Positions 1 to 8,772 of a stretch of DNA of 64,000 bases are shown here, piece after piece. Origin of the DNA: Acidobacteriota bacterium (GTDB taxonomy: Bacteria > Acidobacteriota > Blastocatellia > Pyrinomonadales > Pyrinomonadaceae); contig JAOAPX010000136.1 in assembly GCA_025463125.1 (NCBI GenBank), forward strand, positions 21,171-85,170, in the 5' to 3' direction. The position numbers and the translations under genes were made by a program. Within the stretch, counting starts at the first letter, position 1. The number at the start of each line of letters is the position of its first letter. Under the pieces are notes generated by a model. The model worked only from the letters and a program-made list of their open reading frames with translations. It made no database searches and was not told where the DNA came from.

Positions 1-866
1 TTTTCGGCTCGAAGCGCTTCGCCTTTTTCGCACAACGGAATCGAGTTTGTGACGATAACTTTTTTAATATGCGAGGCGGAAATGTTATCAATCGCTCCGC
101 CGGAAAATACCGCGTGCGAGAAACACGCGTAAATTTCCTTTGCGCCGTTTTCGTGCAGCGCTTTTGCAACTTTGCAAATCGTGCCGCCCGTGTCGCACAT
201 ATCGTCAACTATCAAACAGTTTTTGCCGCGAACATCGCCGACGACGTTCATCACTTCAGCCACGTTCGCTTTTTCGCGGCGCTTATCGACCAGAGCCAAT
301 CCGGCATCGAGGCGTTTCGCATAAGCTCGGGCGCGCTCGGCTCCGCCCGTGTCCGGCGCGACGACAATTAAATTTTCAATCGGATTATGCTGAAAATATT
401 CAACAAAAACCGGAGCGGCGTATAAATGATCGACCGGGATATCAAAAAATCCCTGAATCTGCGAAGCGTGCAAATCAACGGTTAAAACCCTGTGAGCTCC
501 GGCTTTCGTAATCAGATTCGCGATCAATTTTGCCGCGATCGGAACGCGCGGGCGATCTTTTTTATCAGAGCGCGCGTAACCGAAATATGGAATTACCGCC
601 GTAACTCTTTCCGCCGAAGACCGGACGAAAGTGTCGATCATAATCAGAAGTTCCATTAAATTCTGATCCGTCGGCGGACATGTCGGCTGAATTATGAAAA
701 CGTCCATTCCGCGGATGTTCTCGCCGATTTGAAAATTAAACTCTCCGTCGGAGAATCTGTCGGTAGTCGATTTACCTAAATCACAACTTAATTGCCGACA
801 AATATCTTCGGCTAATAAACGATGCGCATTGCCCGAAAAAACTTTGATGCTGCCCGGAACACTCAT
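1..866 (-). CDS. prs: Ribose-phosphate pyrophosphokinase (3' end cut by window edge)
   Basis: Reverse-strand translation from ATG at 866: MSVPGSIKVFSGNAHRLLAEDICRQLSCDLGKSTTDRFSDGEFNFQIGENIRGMDVFIIQPTCPPTDQNLMELLIMIDTFVRSSAERVTAVIPYFGYARSDKKDRPRVPI...; canonical PRPP synthetase. Missing from the ORF track because it has no stop in the window. Confidence 0.97.
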   Translation of the reverse strand, partial: MSVPGSIKVFSGNAHRLLAEDICRQLSCDLGKSTTDRFSDGEFNFQIGENIRGMDVFIIQPTCPPTDQNLMELLIMIDTFVRSSAERVTAVIPYFGYARSDKKDRPRVPIAAKLIANLITKAGAHRVLTVDLHASQIQGFFDIPVDHLYAAPVFVEYFQHNPIENLIVVAPDTGGAERARAYAKRLDAGLALVDKRREKANVAEVMNVVGDVRGKNCLIVDDMCDTGGTICKVAKALHENGAKEIYACFSHAVFSGGAIDNISASHIKKVIVTNSIPLCEKGEALRAE

Positions 867-970
867 TCAGTTTCAGATTTTAAATTATCGATTCCGGATG
901 CCGAATTTTTATATTTTTTATAAAAAACAAATTCGTCAGCCCGAACCTCGTATAAATATTAAATAAAAAA

Positions 971-998
971 CGAGCAACTTTATTGCAAAAATTGCTCG
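971..998 (-). terminator. Rho-independent terminator downstream of tRNA-Gln
   Basis: Inverted repeat cgagcaa (971-977) / ttgctcg (992-998); on the minus strand followed by TTTTTTATTT. Confidence 0.75.
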
Positions 999-1012
999 TT
1001 CCGATTAAAAAA

Positions 1013-1087
1013 TGGCTGGGGCGAAAGGATTCGAACCTATGAATGCCGGAACCAAAAACCGGTGCCTTACCACTTGGCTACGCCCCA
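1013..1087 (-). tRNA. tRNA-Gln(TTG), CCA encoded
   Basis: Minus strand TGGGGCGTAGCCAAGTGGTAAGGCACCGGTTTTTGGTTCCGGCATTCATAGGTTCGAATCCTTTCGCCCCAGCCA; 7-bp acceptor stem, GGTTCGAATCC T-arm, anticodon TTG, genomic CCA. Order prs / tRNA-Gln / ispE is a common bacterial arrangement. Confidence 0.95.
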
Positions 1088-1106
1088 ATACAAAAATTTT
1101 CAGAAA

Positions 1107-2021
1107 CTAATCGGAAGCAAACCGGTCCACTAATTTTAGTGATTCGCGGTATTCGTTCCGCGAAACGGTTGCTACGGCAAACTTTCGCCAGTTTGTTTCG
1201 TTCTCAAGGGCTTTTAATGTCGCTTGCCGTGTTTCTTCTTTATCAAAGATTGCGAAAACGCTTGCTCCGCTTCCGCTTAAGTTAGCCTGGATTGCTCCGC
1301 ATCTCAGAAGTTTTTCTTTGACGCGCTCAATTTCGGGCTGAACTGCGAAAACACTCGGTTCAAAATCGTTTTTCAACTGTGCCTGAGACGAACTGAAATT
1401 TTCAGCTTCATTTCGGCAAATTTTGAGAATACTTTTTGAGTCAAGCTTTGTCAAGTGAGGCGCGTTGAGCCGGGCGAAGGCGTCGCGCGTCGAAACGTCT
1501 ATCGACGGGGTTATAATTAATAGAAATTTTTCTCGGGCGTCATTTACCGGCGTAATCTCGGTTCCTCGCCCGGCTCCGAGCGCCGTTCCGCCGTAAAAGA
1601 AAAAAGGAACGTCCGAGCCGATTGCTCTGCCGATCTCCGTTAAAATTTCAAGCTTTAAATTTAACTTCCAAAGCTTTGCCAGCCCCATCAGCGCGACAGC
1701 CGCGTTTGACGAGCCGCCGCCGAGACCGCCGGGCGCGGGAATACGTTTTTCCAGGTGAATTGCCGCGCCGCTTTTCAACGCATATTTTTCGCCCAGAACT
1801 TTTGCCGCCCTGACAATGAGATTTGTTTCATCGACGGGAACGGACGAATTACTGCACGTCAAAGTAATTTCCTTTGATTCGGAAAAAGTTAAATCGTCGC
1901 GCAGCGAAACGGTTTGAAAAAGCGTGCAAAGCTCGTGGAACCCGTCTTCGCGTTTGCCTAAAACGCGAAGATACCAATTAATCTTGGCAAACGATGGCAG
2001 CGTAAAAGAATTATCCGGCAC
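1107..2021 (-). CDS. ispE: 4-diphosphocytidyl-2-C-methyl-D-erythritol kinase
   Basis: FAKINWYLRVLGKREDGFHEL ... RIPAPGGLGGGSSNAAVALMGL (GHMP kinase). The track ORF starts at 2102, but homology begins near the GTG at 2021 (VPDNSFTLPSFAKINWYL); the upstream part is repeat-like sequence. Confidence 0.93.
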   Translation of the reverse strand: MPDNSFTLPSFAKINWYLRVLGKREDGFHELCTLFQTVSLRDDLTFSESKEITLTCSNSSVPVDETNLIVRAAKVLGEKYALKSGAAIHLEKRIPAPGGLGGGSSNAAVALMGLAKLWKLNLKLEILTEIGRAIGSDVPFFFYGGTALGAGRGTEITPVNDAREKFLLIITPSIDVSTRDAFARLNAPHLTKLDSKSILKICRNEAENFSSSQAQLKNDFEPSVFAVQPEIERVKEKLLRCGAIQANLSGSGASVFAIFDKEETRQATLKALENETNWRKFAVATVSRNEYRESLKLVDRFASD

Positions 2022-2157
2022 GGCTAAAGCATAAAAAATGCTTTTGTTTACGGCAAGCGATAAAAAACGAAATGTGAAAAACCAGTAACTGAAAGCGGAC
2101 AATTGAAAAAAAAGTTGAGCCGTTGAATATAAAAAACTTCATTTATCATTCGTTTTC

Positions 2158-2211
2158 CACTTTTCACTTTCCACTTTCCACTTTTCACTTTTCACTTTTC
2201 ACTTTTCACTA
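2158..2211. repeat. 7-bp tandem repeat (CACTTTT/C) x7
   Basis: Seven consecutive cacttt(t/c) units followed by cact; ends at the stop codon of the 2209..2808 gene. Confidence 0.9.
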
Positions 2212-2808
2212 TTTCAAAATAAATACCTGGGTTAAATAATAAGTGCCTTCTTCGGTTACGGCGATTCCGATGGCTGATTGCCGCCATTCTTTGTTCAGAA
2301 GATTTTGCTTGTGCTTGGGCGACTGCATCCAGCGTTCGACGGCGAATTCGATCGGCTGCTCGTAGCCCCGGTTATAAGCGATATTTTCGCCGATCGCGCG
2401 CCATCGGTTTAAGCCTATCTTATCGGCGCGCTCGCTGACGTCCGAGCCGTCGTTTCCGGAATGGCTGAAAAATTTATTTTTTGCCATATCCTGCGAATGA
2501 AGCCGCGCGACTTTTGCGACCTGCTCATTCCATTCGAGCGGTTCCAAGCCTTTTTCGCGCCGTTTTTCATTAATCAGGTTAAACGCCTCGCGCTCAAGTT
2601 CGAAAACCGTTCGCGGCGAAGAATTTTTTAATTTCGCTTTATCTTTATCGACAATAATTCGCGGGCGCGAAATGTTCGTGTTTTTATCGTTGAAATGATT
2701 TAATGTTGAATTAAAATTGATTGCCGAAAATCCGGTTTGCGCTTTTAAATCTGCGGATATCGCAGCAAACAAAAAGAATATCAGACAAAAATAGACGGGA
2801 AATTTCAT
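2209..2808 (-). CDS. CAP/SCP-domain (CRISP/PR-1-like) secreted protein
   Basis: Signal peptide, then ERLAFNLINEKRREKGLEPLEWNEQVAKVARLHSQDMAKNKFFSHSG...GENIAYNRG...WMQSPKHKQNLLNKEWRQSAIGIA; SCP domain pattern (quoted approximately at its start). Confidence 0.9.
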   Translation of the reverse strand: MKFPVYFCLIFFLFAAISADLKAQTGFSAINFNSTLNHFNDKNTNISRPRIIVDKDKAKLKNSSPRTVFELEREAFNLINEKRREKGLEPLEWNEQVAKVARLHSQDMAKNKFFSHSGNDGSDVSERADKIGLNRWRAIGENIAYNRGYEQPIEFAVERWMQSPKHKQNLLNKEWRQSAIGIAVTEEGTYYLTQVFILK

Positions 2809-3105
2809 TTATGACCTCACTTCGGCAGCCGGATTGTTTCAAAAAAAGAAACTCCAAAGCTTTGCAGTTGTTTTTGCAGGCTAACGCAAAAGCCATCCGC
2901 CCTTTTCGGATAAGGTTCGAATAAGTTTTAGTTGATTCGATGTATGCAGTTGCAGAATCACAAAGATTTGCTATTAATTGAAAATTTCCAATCGTTGGAT
3001 AATTCCATAAAACACTTCAAAACAAGGTAGAATTTGTCAGGAAAAGTTATTATATTTTTGTTTCTACTTACTAACGGGCAAAAAACTGTTACTTACAAGT
3101 AAATT

Positions 3106-4314
3106 ATGAAAACAAAACACGTTCTATTTCTCTTATTGCTTTCGTCTTTTTTATTCGCCTGCGAAACCGATGTAGTCAGCAATCAAAACGCGGCGGCAAC
3201 GAACGCGACGCCGATGACTAAACCGGTTTTGACCGAAAAAGGCGTTTACACGGCTGAACTCGTCACAACTCCTTCGGAAGTGAAAGCCGGGGAAAAAACC
3301 GATTTAACTTTTATCGTTAAAAATCCCGGCGGTGAAAAAATTAAGGATTTGCAGATTGTTCACGAAAAACCGATGCATCTTTTGATTGTTTCAAACGATC
3401 TGGACGAATTTTATCACGAGCACCCGGAAGCGCAGGCTGACGGCAGCTACAAAGCTTCTTTTACCTTTCCGAACGGCGGCGGTTATAAACTTTACACGGA
3501 TTTCACGCCGTTCGATTCGAAACAGGTCGTTCACGATTTCGCGTTAAACGTCGGCGGAAACGCGCGCGCGGCAAAACCTCTGGTTCCCGACGCGAACTTT
3601 GAAAAAACCGTCGAAAATTTGCGCGTCGTTATGAAACCGGACGGCAACCCGGAATCGGACAAAGAAATGATGCTTTCGTTTAATGTTTATGACGCGGCGA
3701 CCAATCAGCCCGTCACCGATCTGGAAAACTATCTCGGCGAAAAAGCTCATTTCGTCGTCGTCAGCAAAGATTTACAGGAATTTGTTCACGCGCATCCGAT
3801 GTCGACCGACAATGCGAAAGCCGCCGAACACTCGCACGCTTCGGCAACCGGACACGCGGGCGACGATAAAATGGCAAATCCGGCTGCGGCGGCAACCGTT
3901 TCGGCGCATATTACATTTCCGACCGCTTCGGTTTACAAAATCTGGGCGCAGTTCAAACGCAACGGGAAAGTTATCACAGTTCCGTTTACTGTTGACGTAA
4001 AACAAGGCGCCGAACAAAAAGGCATCGATACGACAAACGTGAAAATTCCGGAAGGCGCGTTTAAGATCGTCGTCAGCAAAGACGGATTTACGCCGCAGGA
4101 AATTTCATTTAAGCAGGGACAGCCTTTAAAACTGGCTTTTTACCGCGCCGACACGGAAAACTGCGCGAGCGAAGTGGTTTTCAAAGATTTAAATATCAAA
4201 AAGAAACTGCCGCTCGGCGAAGTCGTCACCGTCGACGTTCCGACCGACAAAGCCGGAGAATTTTCATTCGCCTGCGGAATGGATATGTATAAAGGCAAAG
4301 TTATCGTTCAATAA
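3106..4314 (+). CDS. Lipoprotein with C-terminal cupredoxin-like domain (copper-associated)
   Basis: Lipobox LLSSFLFAC; two related His-rich segments (LIVSNDLDEFYHEHPE / VVVSKDLQEFVHAHP); C-terminus FTPQEISFKQGQPLKLAFYRADTENCASEVVFKDLN...FSFACGMDMYKGKVIVQ is cupredoxin_1-like; adjacent to copper-type MerR and P1B ATPase. Confidence 0.8.
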   Translation: MKTKHVLFLLLLSSFLFACETDVVSNQNAAATNATPMTKPVLTEKGVYTAELVTTPSEVKAGEKTDLTFIVKNPGGEKIKDLQIVHEKPMHLLIVSNDLDEFYHEHPEAQADGSYKASFTFPNGGGYKLYTDFTPFDSKQVVHDFALNVGGNARAAKPLVPDANFEKTVENLRVVMKPDGNPESDKEMMLSFNVYDAATNQPVTDLENYLGEKAHFVVVSKDLQEFVHAHPMSTDNAKAAEHSHASATGHAGDDKMANPAAAATVSAHITFPTASVYKIWAQFKRNGKVITVPFTVDVKQGAEQKGIDTTNVKIPEGAFKIVVSKDGFTPQEISFKQGQPLKLAFYRADTENCASEVVFKDLNIKKKLPLGEVVTVDVPTDKAGEFSFACGMDMYKGKVIVQ

Positions 4315-4351
4315 AAATGCAGAAAGAATCAATGAAAATGCGGAAAAAATT

Positions 4352-4768
4352 ATGATGACCGCCAGCGTTTTAGCAAAAAATGTCGATGTTCCGATTTATA
4401 CGGTTCGTCATTACACGCGCATCGGGCTGCTTCAGCCTTCACGGCAAACCAGCAACGGCTACAAGATTTACAAGCCGTCCGATGCCGTTCGCCTCCGCTT
4501 TATTCTCGCCGCCAAGGAGCTGGGTTTTACCCTTGCGGAAATCACGCAAATCCTCGACAAAGCCGAACACGGAAACTCGCCCTGCCCGTCGGTAAGAAAA
4601 ATCATCGTTCACCACATCGAAGAAAATCGCCGCAAAATCAAAGAGCTGCAAAAACTTCAAAAGAAAATGGAAAACGCTTTGAAAAACTGGTCGAATATGC
4701 GCGATTCGATGCCTGACGGAACGTCCGTTTGTCATTTAATCGAGTCAGTCGCCGAAATTGAAAAATAA
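4352..4768 (+). CDS. MerR-family metal-responsive regulator
   Basis: AKNVDVPIYTVRHYTRIGLLQPSRQTSNGYKIY winged HTH; C-terminal Cys region GNSPCPSVRKIIVHHIEENRRKI. Confidence 0.9.
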   Translation: MMTASVLAKNVDVPIYTVRHYTRIGLLQPSRQTSNGYKIYKPSDAVRLRFILAAKELGFTLAEITQILDKAEHGNSPCPSVRKIIVHHIEENRRKIKELQKLQKKMENALKNWSNMRDSMPDGTSVCHLIESVAEIEK

Positions 4769-4771
4769 CGC

Positions 4772-4803
4772 TTGACCTGACACTCGCTGATAAGTTGTAG
4801 AAT
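4772..4803 (+). promoter_or_regulatory. MerR-type promoter with long spacer, upstream of the P1B ATPase
   Basis: TTGACC (4772-4777), 20-bp spacer tgacactcgctgataagttg, TAGAAT (4798-4803), 30 bp before the ATG at 4834. Confidence 0.65.
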
Positions 4804-4833
4804 GTTTATAGATCGGTTTTACCAAAGGAAATT

Positions 4834-7575
4834 ATGAATCATAAACATTCTACAACAAGCGAAAAAACAAGCGAAAATTTTATAGATCCGATATGCGGAA
4901 TGAGCGTTTCGGCGGAAACGGCGGCTGGCGTTTTGCGGCATAACGGCGAGACGATTTATTTTTGCTCTGAAAGCTGTCTGGAAACTTTCAAAAGAAAAAA
5001 CAACATTTCCGACTCATCGCAGAACGCTCACGCCGACGCGCGCGTTCATTCTCACGACGTTATGCGCGAAGACAAATCCGGCAGCGAGATCGACCCGATT
5101 TGCGGAATGACGGTAAATCCGGCGACCGCCGCCGGGAGCTTTAATCACGAAGGCAAAAATTATTATTTCTGCTCGAAAGGCTGCCTGCAAAAATTTATTA
5201 ATCAAACGAACGGCGTTCCGGCGAGCGGATTCGTTCAGCTCGGGCGCGCAAGGCAAACCGTCGCGCACGGCGAAATGACGGCGACTCCGGGCGGTGAATT
5301 TATCGACCCGGTTTGCGCAATGTCGGTTGAGCCGGAAACTGCCGCCGGAAAACACGAATACAAAGGTGAAACTTATTATTTTTGCTCGGTCGGCTGCTTA
5401 AATAAATTCAAACAAAACCCGGCGAATTTTCTTGAAAATAAAAAAGAAGAAACAAAATCGGCGGCGAGCGAAGGCGTTGAATACACGTGCCCGATGCACC
5501 CGGAAATCATCCAGATCGGTCCCGGTGCTTGTCCGAAATGCGGAATGGCGCTCGAGCCGAAAACCTTTACGCTCGATGACGCGCCCGACCCGGAATATCT
5601 CGATATGAAGCGGCGCTTCTGGATTTCAGCCGTTTTAACGCTGCCCGTTTTTGTTCTGGCAATGGCTGAAATGCTGCCGAATTTTCACGCCGTTGTCTCT
5701 CCGCGCGTTTCTTTATGGATTCAATTTGTATTGGCAACGCCCGTTGTGCTTTGGGGCGGTTTCCCGTTTTTCGTTCGGGGCGTTCAATCGATAAAAAATG
5801 CGAGCCCGAATATGTTTACGCTGATCGCCATCGGCACGGGCGCGGCTTATCTGTTCAGCCTTTTCGCCTTATTTTTCCCGCAAATGTTCCCGGCTTCGAT
5901 GCGCGGCGAACATACAGGATTAATCGCCGCATATTTTGAAGCGGCGGCTGTTATCACGACGCTCGTTTTGCTCGGGCAGGTTTTGGAATTAAGAGCCAGA
6001 AGCCAGACTTCGAGCGCGATCAAAGAACTTTTAGGACTCGCGCCGAAAACCGCGACCGTCGTTTTCGATGACGGCAGCGAAGCTGAAATTCCGCTTTCGG
6101 ATTTGCAGGTCGGCGCAAAGCTTAGAATAAAAGCCAACGAAAAAATCCCGACCGACGGCGTAATTATCGAAGGCGAAACGTCGATTGACGAATCGATGGT
6201 GACGGGCGAACCGATTCCCGTCGAAAAATCCGCCGGCGACAAAGTTATCGGCGGAACGATCAACGGCAGCCGGACGGTGACGATGCGGGCTGAAAAAGTC
6301 GGCAGCGAAACGCTTCTCGCGCAGATCGTGCAAATGATCGGGGAAGCCCAGCGCTCGCGCGCTCCGATTCAAAGGCTGGCTGATGTGGTTTCGGCGTATT
6401 TCGTTCCGATAGTTATTCTGGTGGCGATTGCCGCTTTTGTCGTCTGGATGATTTTCGGTTCGTTTACGTACGCGATCGTCGCGGCGGTTTCGGTGCTGAT
6501 TATCGCCTGCCCGTGCGCTCTCGGCTTGGCGACGCCGATGTCGATCATGGTCGGAACCGGGCACGGCGCAAAACACGGCGTGCTGGTAAAAAAAGCCGAA
6601 GCGCTCGAAATCCTGGAAAAAATAAACACGCTCGTCGTCGATAAAACCGGAACGCTGACCGAAGGAAAACCGCGTTTGCAAACGGTTGTTTCATTTTCCG
6701 AAAAAACCGAAAAAGAGCTTTTGAAGTTAGCCGCAAGTCTTGAAAAAGCGAGCGAGCATCCGCTTGCCGAAGCCATTATCAAAGGCGCGAAAGAAAGAAA
6801 TATCGAGACGGTAAAGGTTGAAAACTTTGAATCCGCAACCGGAAAAGGAATCACCGGGAGAATCGGCGGCGCGGAAATAAAAATCGGCAGCGATAAAATT
6901 CTGTCCGGCGTAAATATTGAACCGGATGTATATGCAAAAGCCGAAGAAATGCGGGCTCAGGGTCAAACGGTAATGTTCATCGTTTCCGGCGGCAAAATCG
7001 ACGGCTTGCTCGGCGTCGCCGACACGATAAAAGAATCGGCAAAAGCGGCGATTGATGAATTGAAACGGCAAAACATCGAAGTCGTGATGATGACCGGAGA
7101 CAACGAGAAAACCGCTTCGGTCGTCGCGCGAAAACTCGGAATAGAAAAGGTTTTCGCAGACGTTTTGCCGGCTGAAAAAGCGCAGAAAGTTAAACAGTTG
7201 CAGGAAAGCGGAAAAATCGTCGCGATGGCTGGCGACGGAGTGAACGACGCGCCCGCGCTTGCCCAGGCGGAAATCGGGATCGCGATGGGAACCGGAACCG
7301 ACGTTGCCATCGAATCGGCTGACATAACGCTTTTGAAAGGCGATTTGCGCGGCATTCTGCGGGCGAGAAACTTATCGAAAGCGACAATGCGAAACATCCG
7401 GCAAAACTTGTTTTTCGCGTTTATTTACAACATCATCGGCGTGCCCGTAGCGGCGGGCGTGCTTTACCCGGTTTTCGGACTTTTGCTCAGCCCGATGATC
7501 GCGAGCGCGGCGATGACCTTTAGTTCGTTTTCGGTGATTATGAACGCTCTGCGTTTGAGAAATATTAAATTATAA
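4834..7575 (+). CDS. Heavy-metal (Cu) translocating P-type ATPase with three N-terminal YHS domains and a heavy-metal-binding CPMHP domain
   Basis: IDPICGMSV / IDPICGMTV / IDPVCAMSV repeats each with [35 protein letters not shown] motif ([13 protein letters not shown]), [19 protein letters not shown]. Confidence 0.97.
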   Translation: MNHKHSTTSEKTSENFIDPICGMSVSAETAAGVLRHNGETIYFCSESCLETFKRKNNISDSSQNAHADARVHSHDVMREDKSGSEIDPICGMTVNPATAAGSFNHEGKNYYFCSKGCLQKFINQTNGVPASGFVQLGRARQTVAHGEMTATPGGEFIDPVCAMSVEPETAAGKHEYKGETYYFCSVGCLNKFKQNPANFLENKKEETKSAASEGVEYTCPMHPEIIQIGPGACPKCGMALEPKTFTLDDAPDPEYLDMKRRFWISAVLTLPVFVLAMAEMLPNFHAVVSPRVSLWIQFVLATPVVLWGGFPFFVRGVQSIKNASPNMFTLIAIGTGAAYLFSLFALFFPQMFPASMRGEHTGLIAAYFEAAAVITTLVLLGQVLELRARSQTSSAIKELLGLAPKTATVVFDDGSEAEIPLSDLQVGAKLRIKANEKIPTDGVIIEGETSIDESMVTGEPIPVEKSAGDKVIGGTINGSRTVTMRAEKVGSETLLAQIVQMIGEAQRSRAPIQRLADVVSAYFVPIVILVAIAAFVVWMIFGSFTYAIVAAVSVLIIACPCALGLATPMSIMVGTGHGAKHGVLVKKAEALEILEKINTLVVDKTGTLTEGKPRLQTVVSFSEKTEKELLKLAASLEKASEHPLAEAIIKGAKERNIETVKVENFESATGKGITGRIGGAEIKIGSDKILSGVNIEPDVYAKAEEMRAQGQTVMFIVSGGKIDGLLGVADTIKESAKAAIDELKRQNIEVVMMTGDNEKTASVVARKLGIEKVFADVLPAEKAQKVKQLQESGKIVAMAGDGVNDAPALAQAEIGIAMGTGTDVAIESADITLLKGDLRGILRARNLSKATMRNIRQNLFFAFIYNIIGVPVAAGVLYPVFGLLLSPMIASAAMTFSSFSVIMNALRLRNIKL

Positions 7576-7655
7576 CGGCAAAAATATTTCTAAAAGAATA
7601 TTAATTCCCTTTTTCGACTCTGTGAACTCTGCGCTCTCTGTGGCAAAATATTTTA

Positions 7656-8618
7656 ATGAATAAAATGGCACTGGCAATTCACGGGGGCGCCGGAACGATT
7701 CTGAAGTCCCTGATGACCGAGGAACTGGAACTGGAATATAGAAACGGTCTGCGAAACGCGCTTGAGATCGGTTGGGGTATTCTGCAAAAAGGCGGGAACG
7801 CGCTCGAAGCGGTCGAAGCGGCTGTCTGCGAGCTTGAAAACTTCCCGCTTTTTAACGCCGGGCGCGGCTCGGTTTTCACTCACGACGGCAAAAACGAGAT
7901 GGACGCCGCGATTATGGACGGCAAAACGCTTGATGCGGGAGCGGTCGCTTTTGTAAAAAACATCAAGAATCCGATCATGCTTGCGCGTCTTGTGATGGAA
8001 AAAACCGCGCATATTCTGCTTGCCGGCGACGGCGCGAATCGTTTCGCGCGCGAAATGGAGCTCGAAATCGCCGACGACGCTTATTTTTACACCGAGCATC
8101 GCTACCAGCAATTATTAAAAGCGCGCGACGAAGGCGTCGTGCAGCTCGATCACACGGTTGAAGAGCCGGAACTGGTTGAAGGCGCAACGTTTCCGGACGA
8201 AAAGAAATTCGGAACGGTCGGCGCCGTCGCCTGCGATTCAAACGGCAATCTCGCCGCCGCCACTTCAACCGGCGGAATGACCAACAAAAAATACGGTCGC
8301 ATCGGAGACACGCCGATCATCGGCGCGGGAACTTATGCCGAAAATCAAACGTGCGCTGTAAGCTGCACCGGACACGGCGAGTTTTTTATGGCGGGCGTCA
8401 CGGCTTACGACGTGGCGGCGCGTATGAAGTATAAAAATATCGACATTGTAAAAGCCGCTGAAGAAACCGTCGAACATTTAACGAAAATCGGCGGCGAAGG
8501 CGGCTTTATCGCGGTCGATTCCTTCGGAAACGTCGCGATGCCCTTTAATTCCGAGGGTATGTACCGGGGTTTTGTAACTTCGTCAGATGAATTAACCGTC
8601 AAAATTTACCGCAATTAA
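7656..8618 (+). CDS. iaaA: Isoaspartyl peptidase / plant-type L-asparaginase (Ntn hydrolase)
   Basis: ALAIHGGAGTI N-terminus; autoproteolysis site FGTVGAVACDSNGNLAAATSTGGMTNKKYGRIGDTPIIGAGTYA. Confidence 0.92.
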   Translation: MNKMALAIHGGAGTILKSLMTEELELEYRNGLRNALEIGWGILQKGGNALEAVEAAVCELENFPLFNAGRGSVFTHDGKNEMDAAIMDGKTLDAGAVAFVKNIKNPIMLARLVMEKTAHILLAGDGANRFAREMELEIADDAYFYTEHRYQQLLKARDEGVVQLDHTVEEPELVEGATFPDEKKFGTVGAVACDSNGNLAAATSTGGMTNKKYGRIGDTPIIGAGTYAENQTCAVSCTGHGEFFMAGVTAYDVAARMKYKNIDIVKAAEETVEHLTKIGGEGGFIAVDSFGNVAMPFNSEGMYRGFVTSSDELTVKIYRN

Positions 8619-8660
8619 TATTTTATTTAAATTGAATCGGCAGATATTAATGAAACACAA

Positions 8661-8749
8661 AAATACGCCCGCGAAAGAGGCGAGAAACGCGAAAAAAGAA
8701 GATAACCTTCTAACATTTCGCGTATTTCGCGCACCTTGCGGGCGTAAAT
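8661..8749. repeat. Long imperfect palindrome between convergent genes
   Basis: tacgcccgc (8664-8672) pairs with gcgggcgta (8738-8746); inner segments gagaaacgcgaaa / tttcgcgtatttc and gaagataacc / ccttc also pair. Confidence 0.8.
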
Positions 8750-8772
8750 TCTTAAACCAAAAATTTTAAGGT

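Noticed and set aside
69-511. Two plus-strand ORFs (100 and 123 aa)
   Set aside because: Antisense to prs; Arg/Ala-rich shadow translations.
1043-1813. Plus-strand ORFs over the tRNA and ispE
   Set aside because: Overlap the tRNA or lie antisense to ispE; no recognisable motifs.
2158-2211. Possible CRISPR-like repeat
   Set aside because: Units are 7 bp with no spacers; simple tandem repeat.
3544-8602. Many minus-strand ORFs opposite the copper and iaaA genes (e.g. 6031..6681)
   Set aside because: Frame-shadow ORFs of GC-skewed codon usage opposite clear genes.
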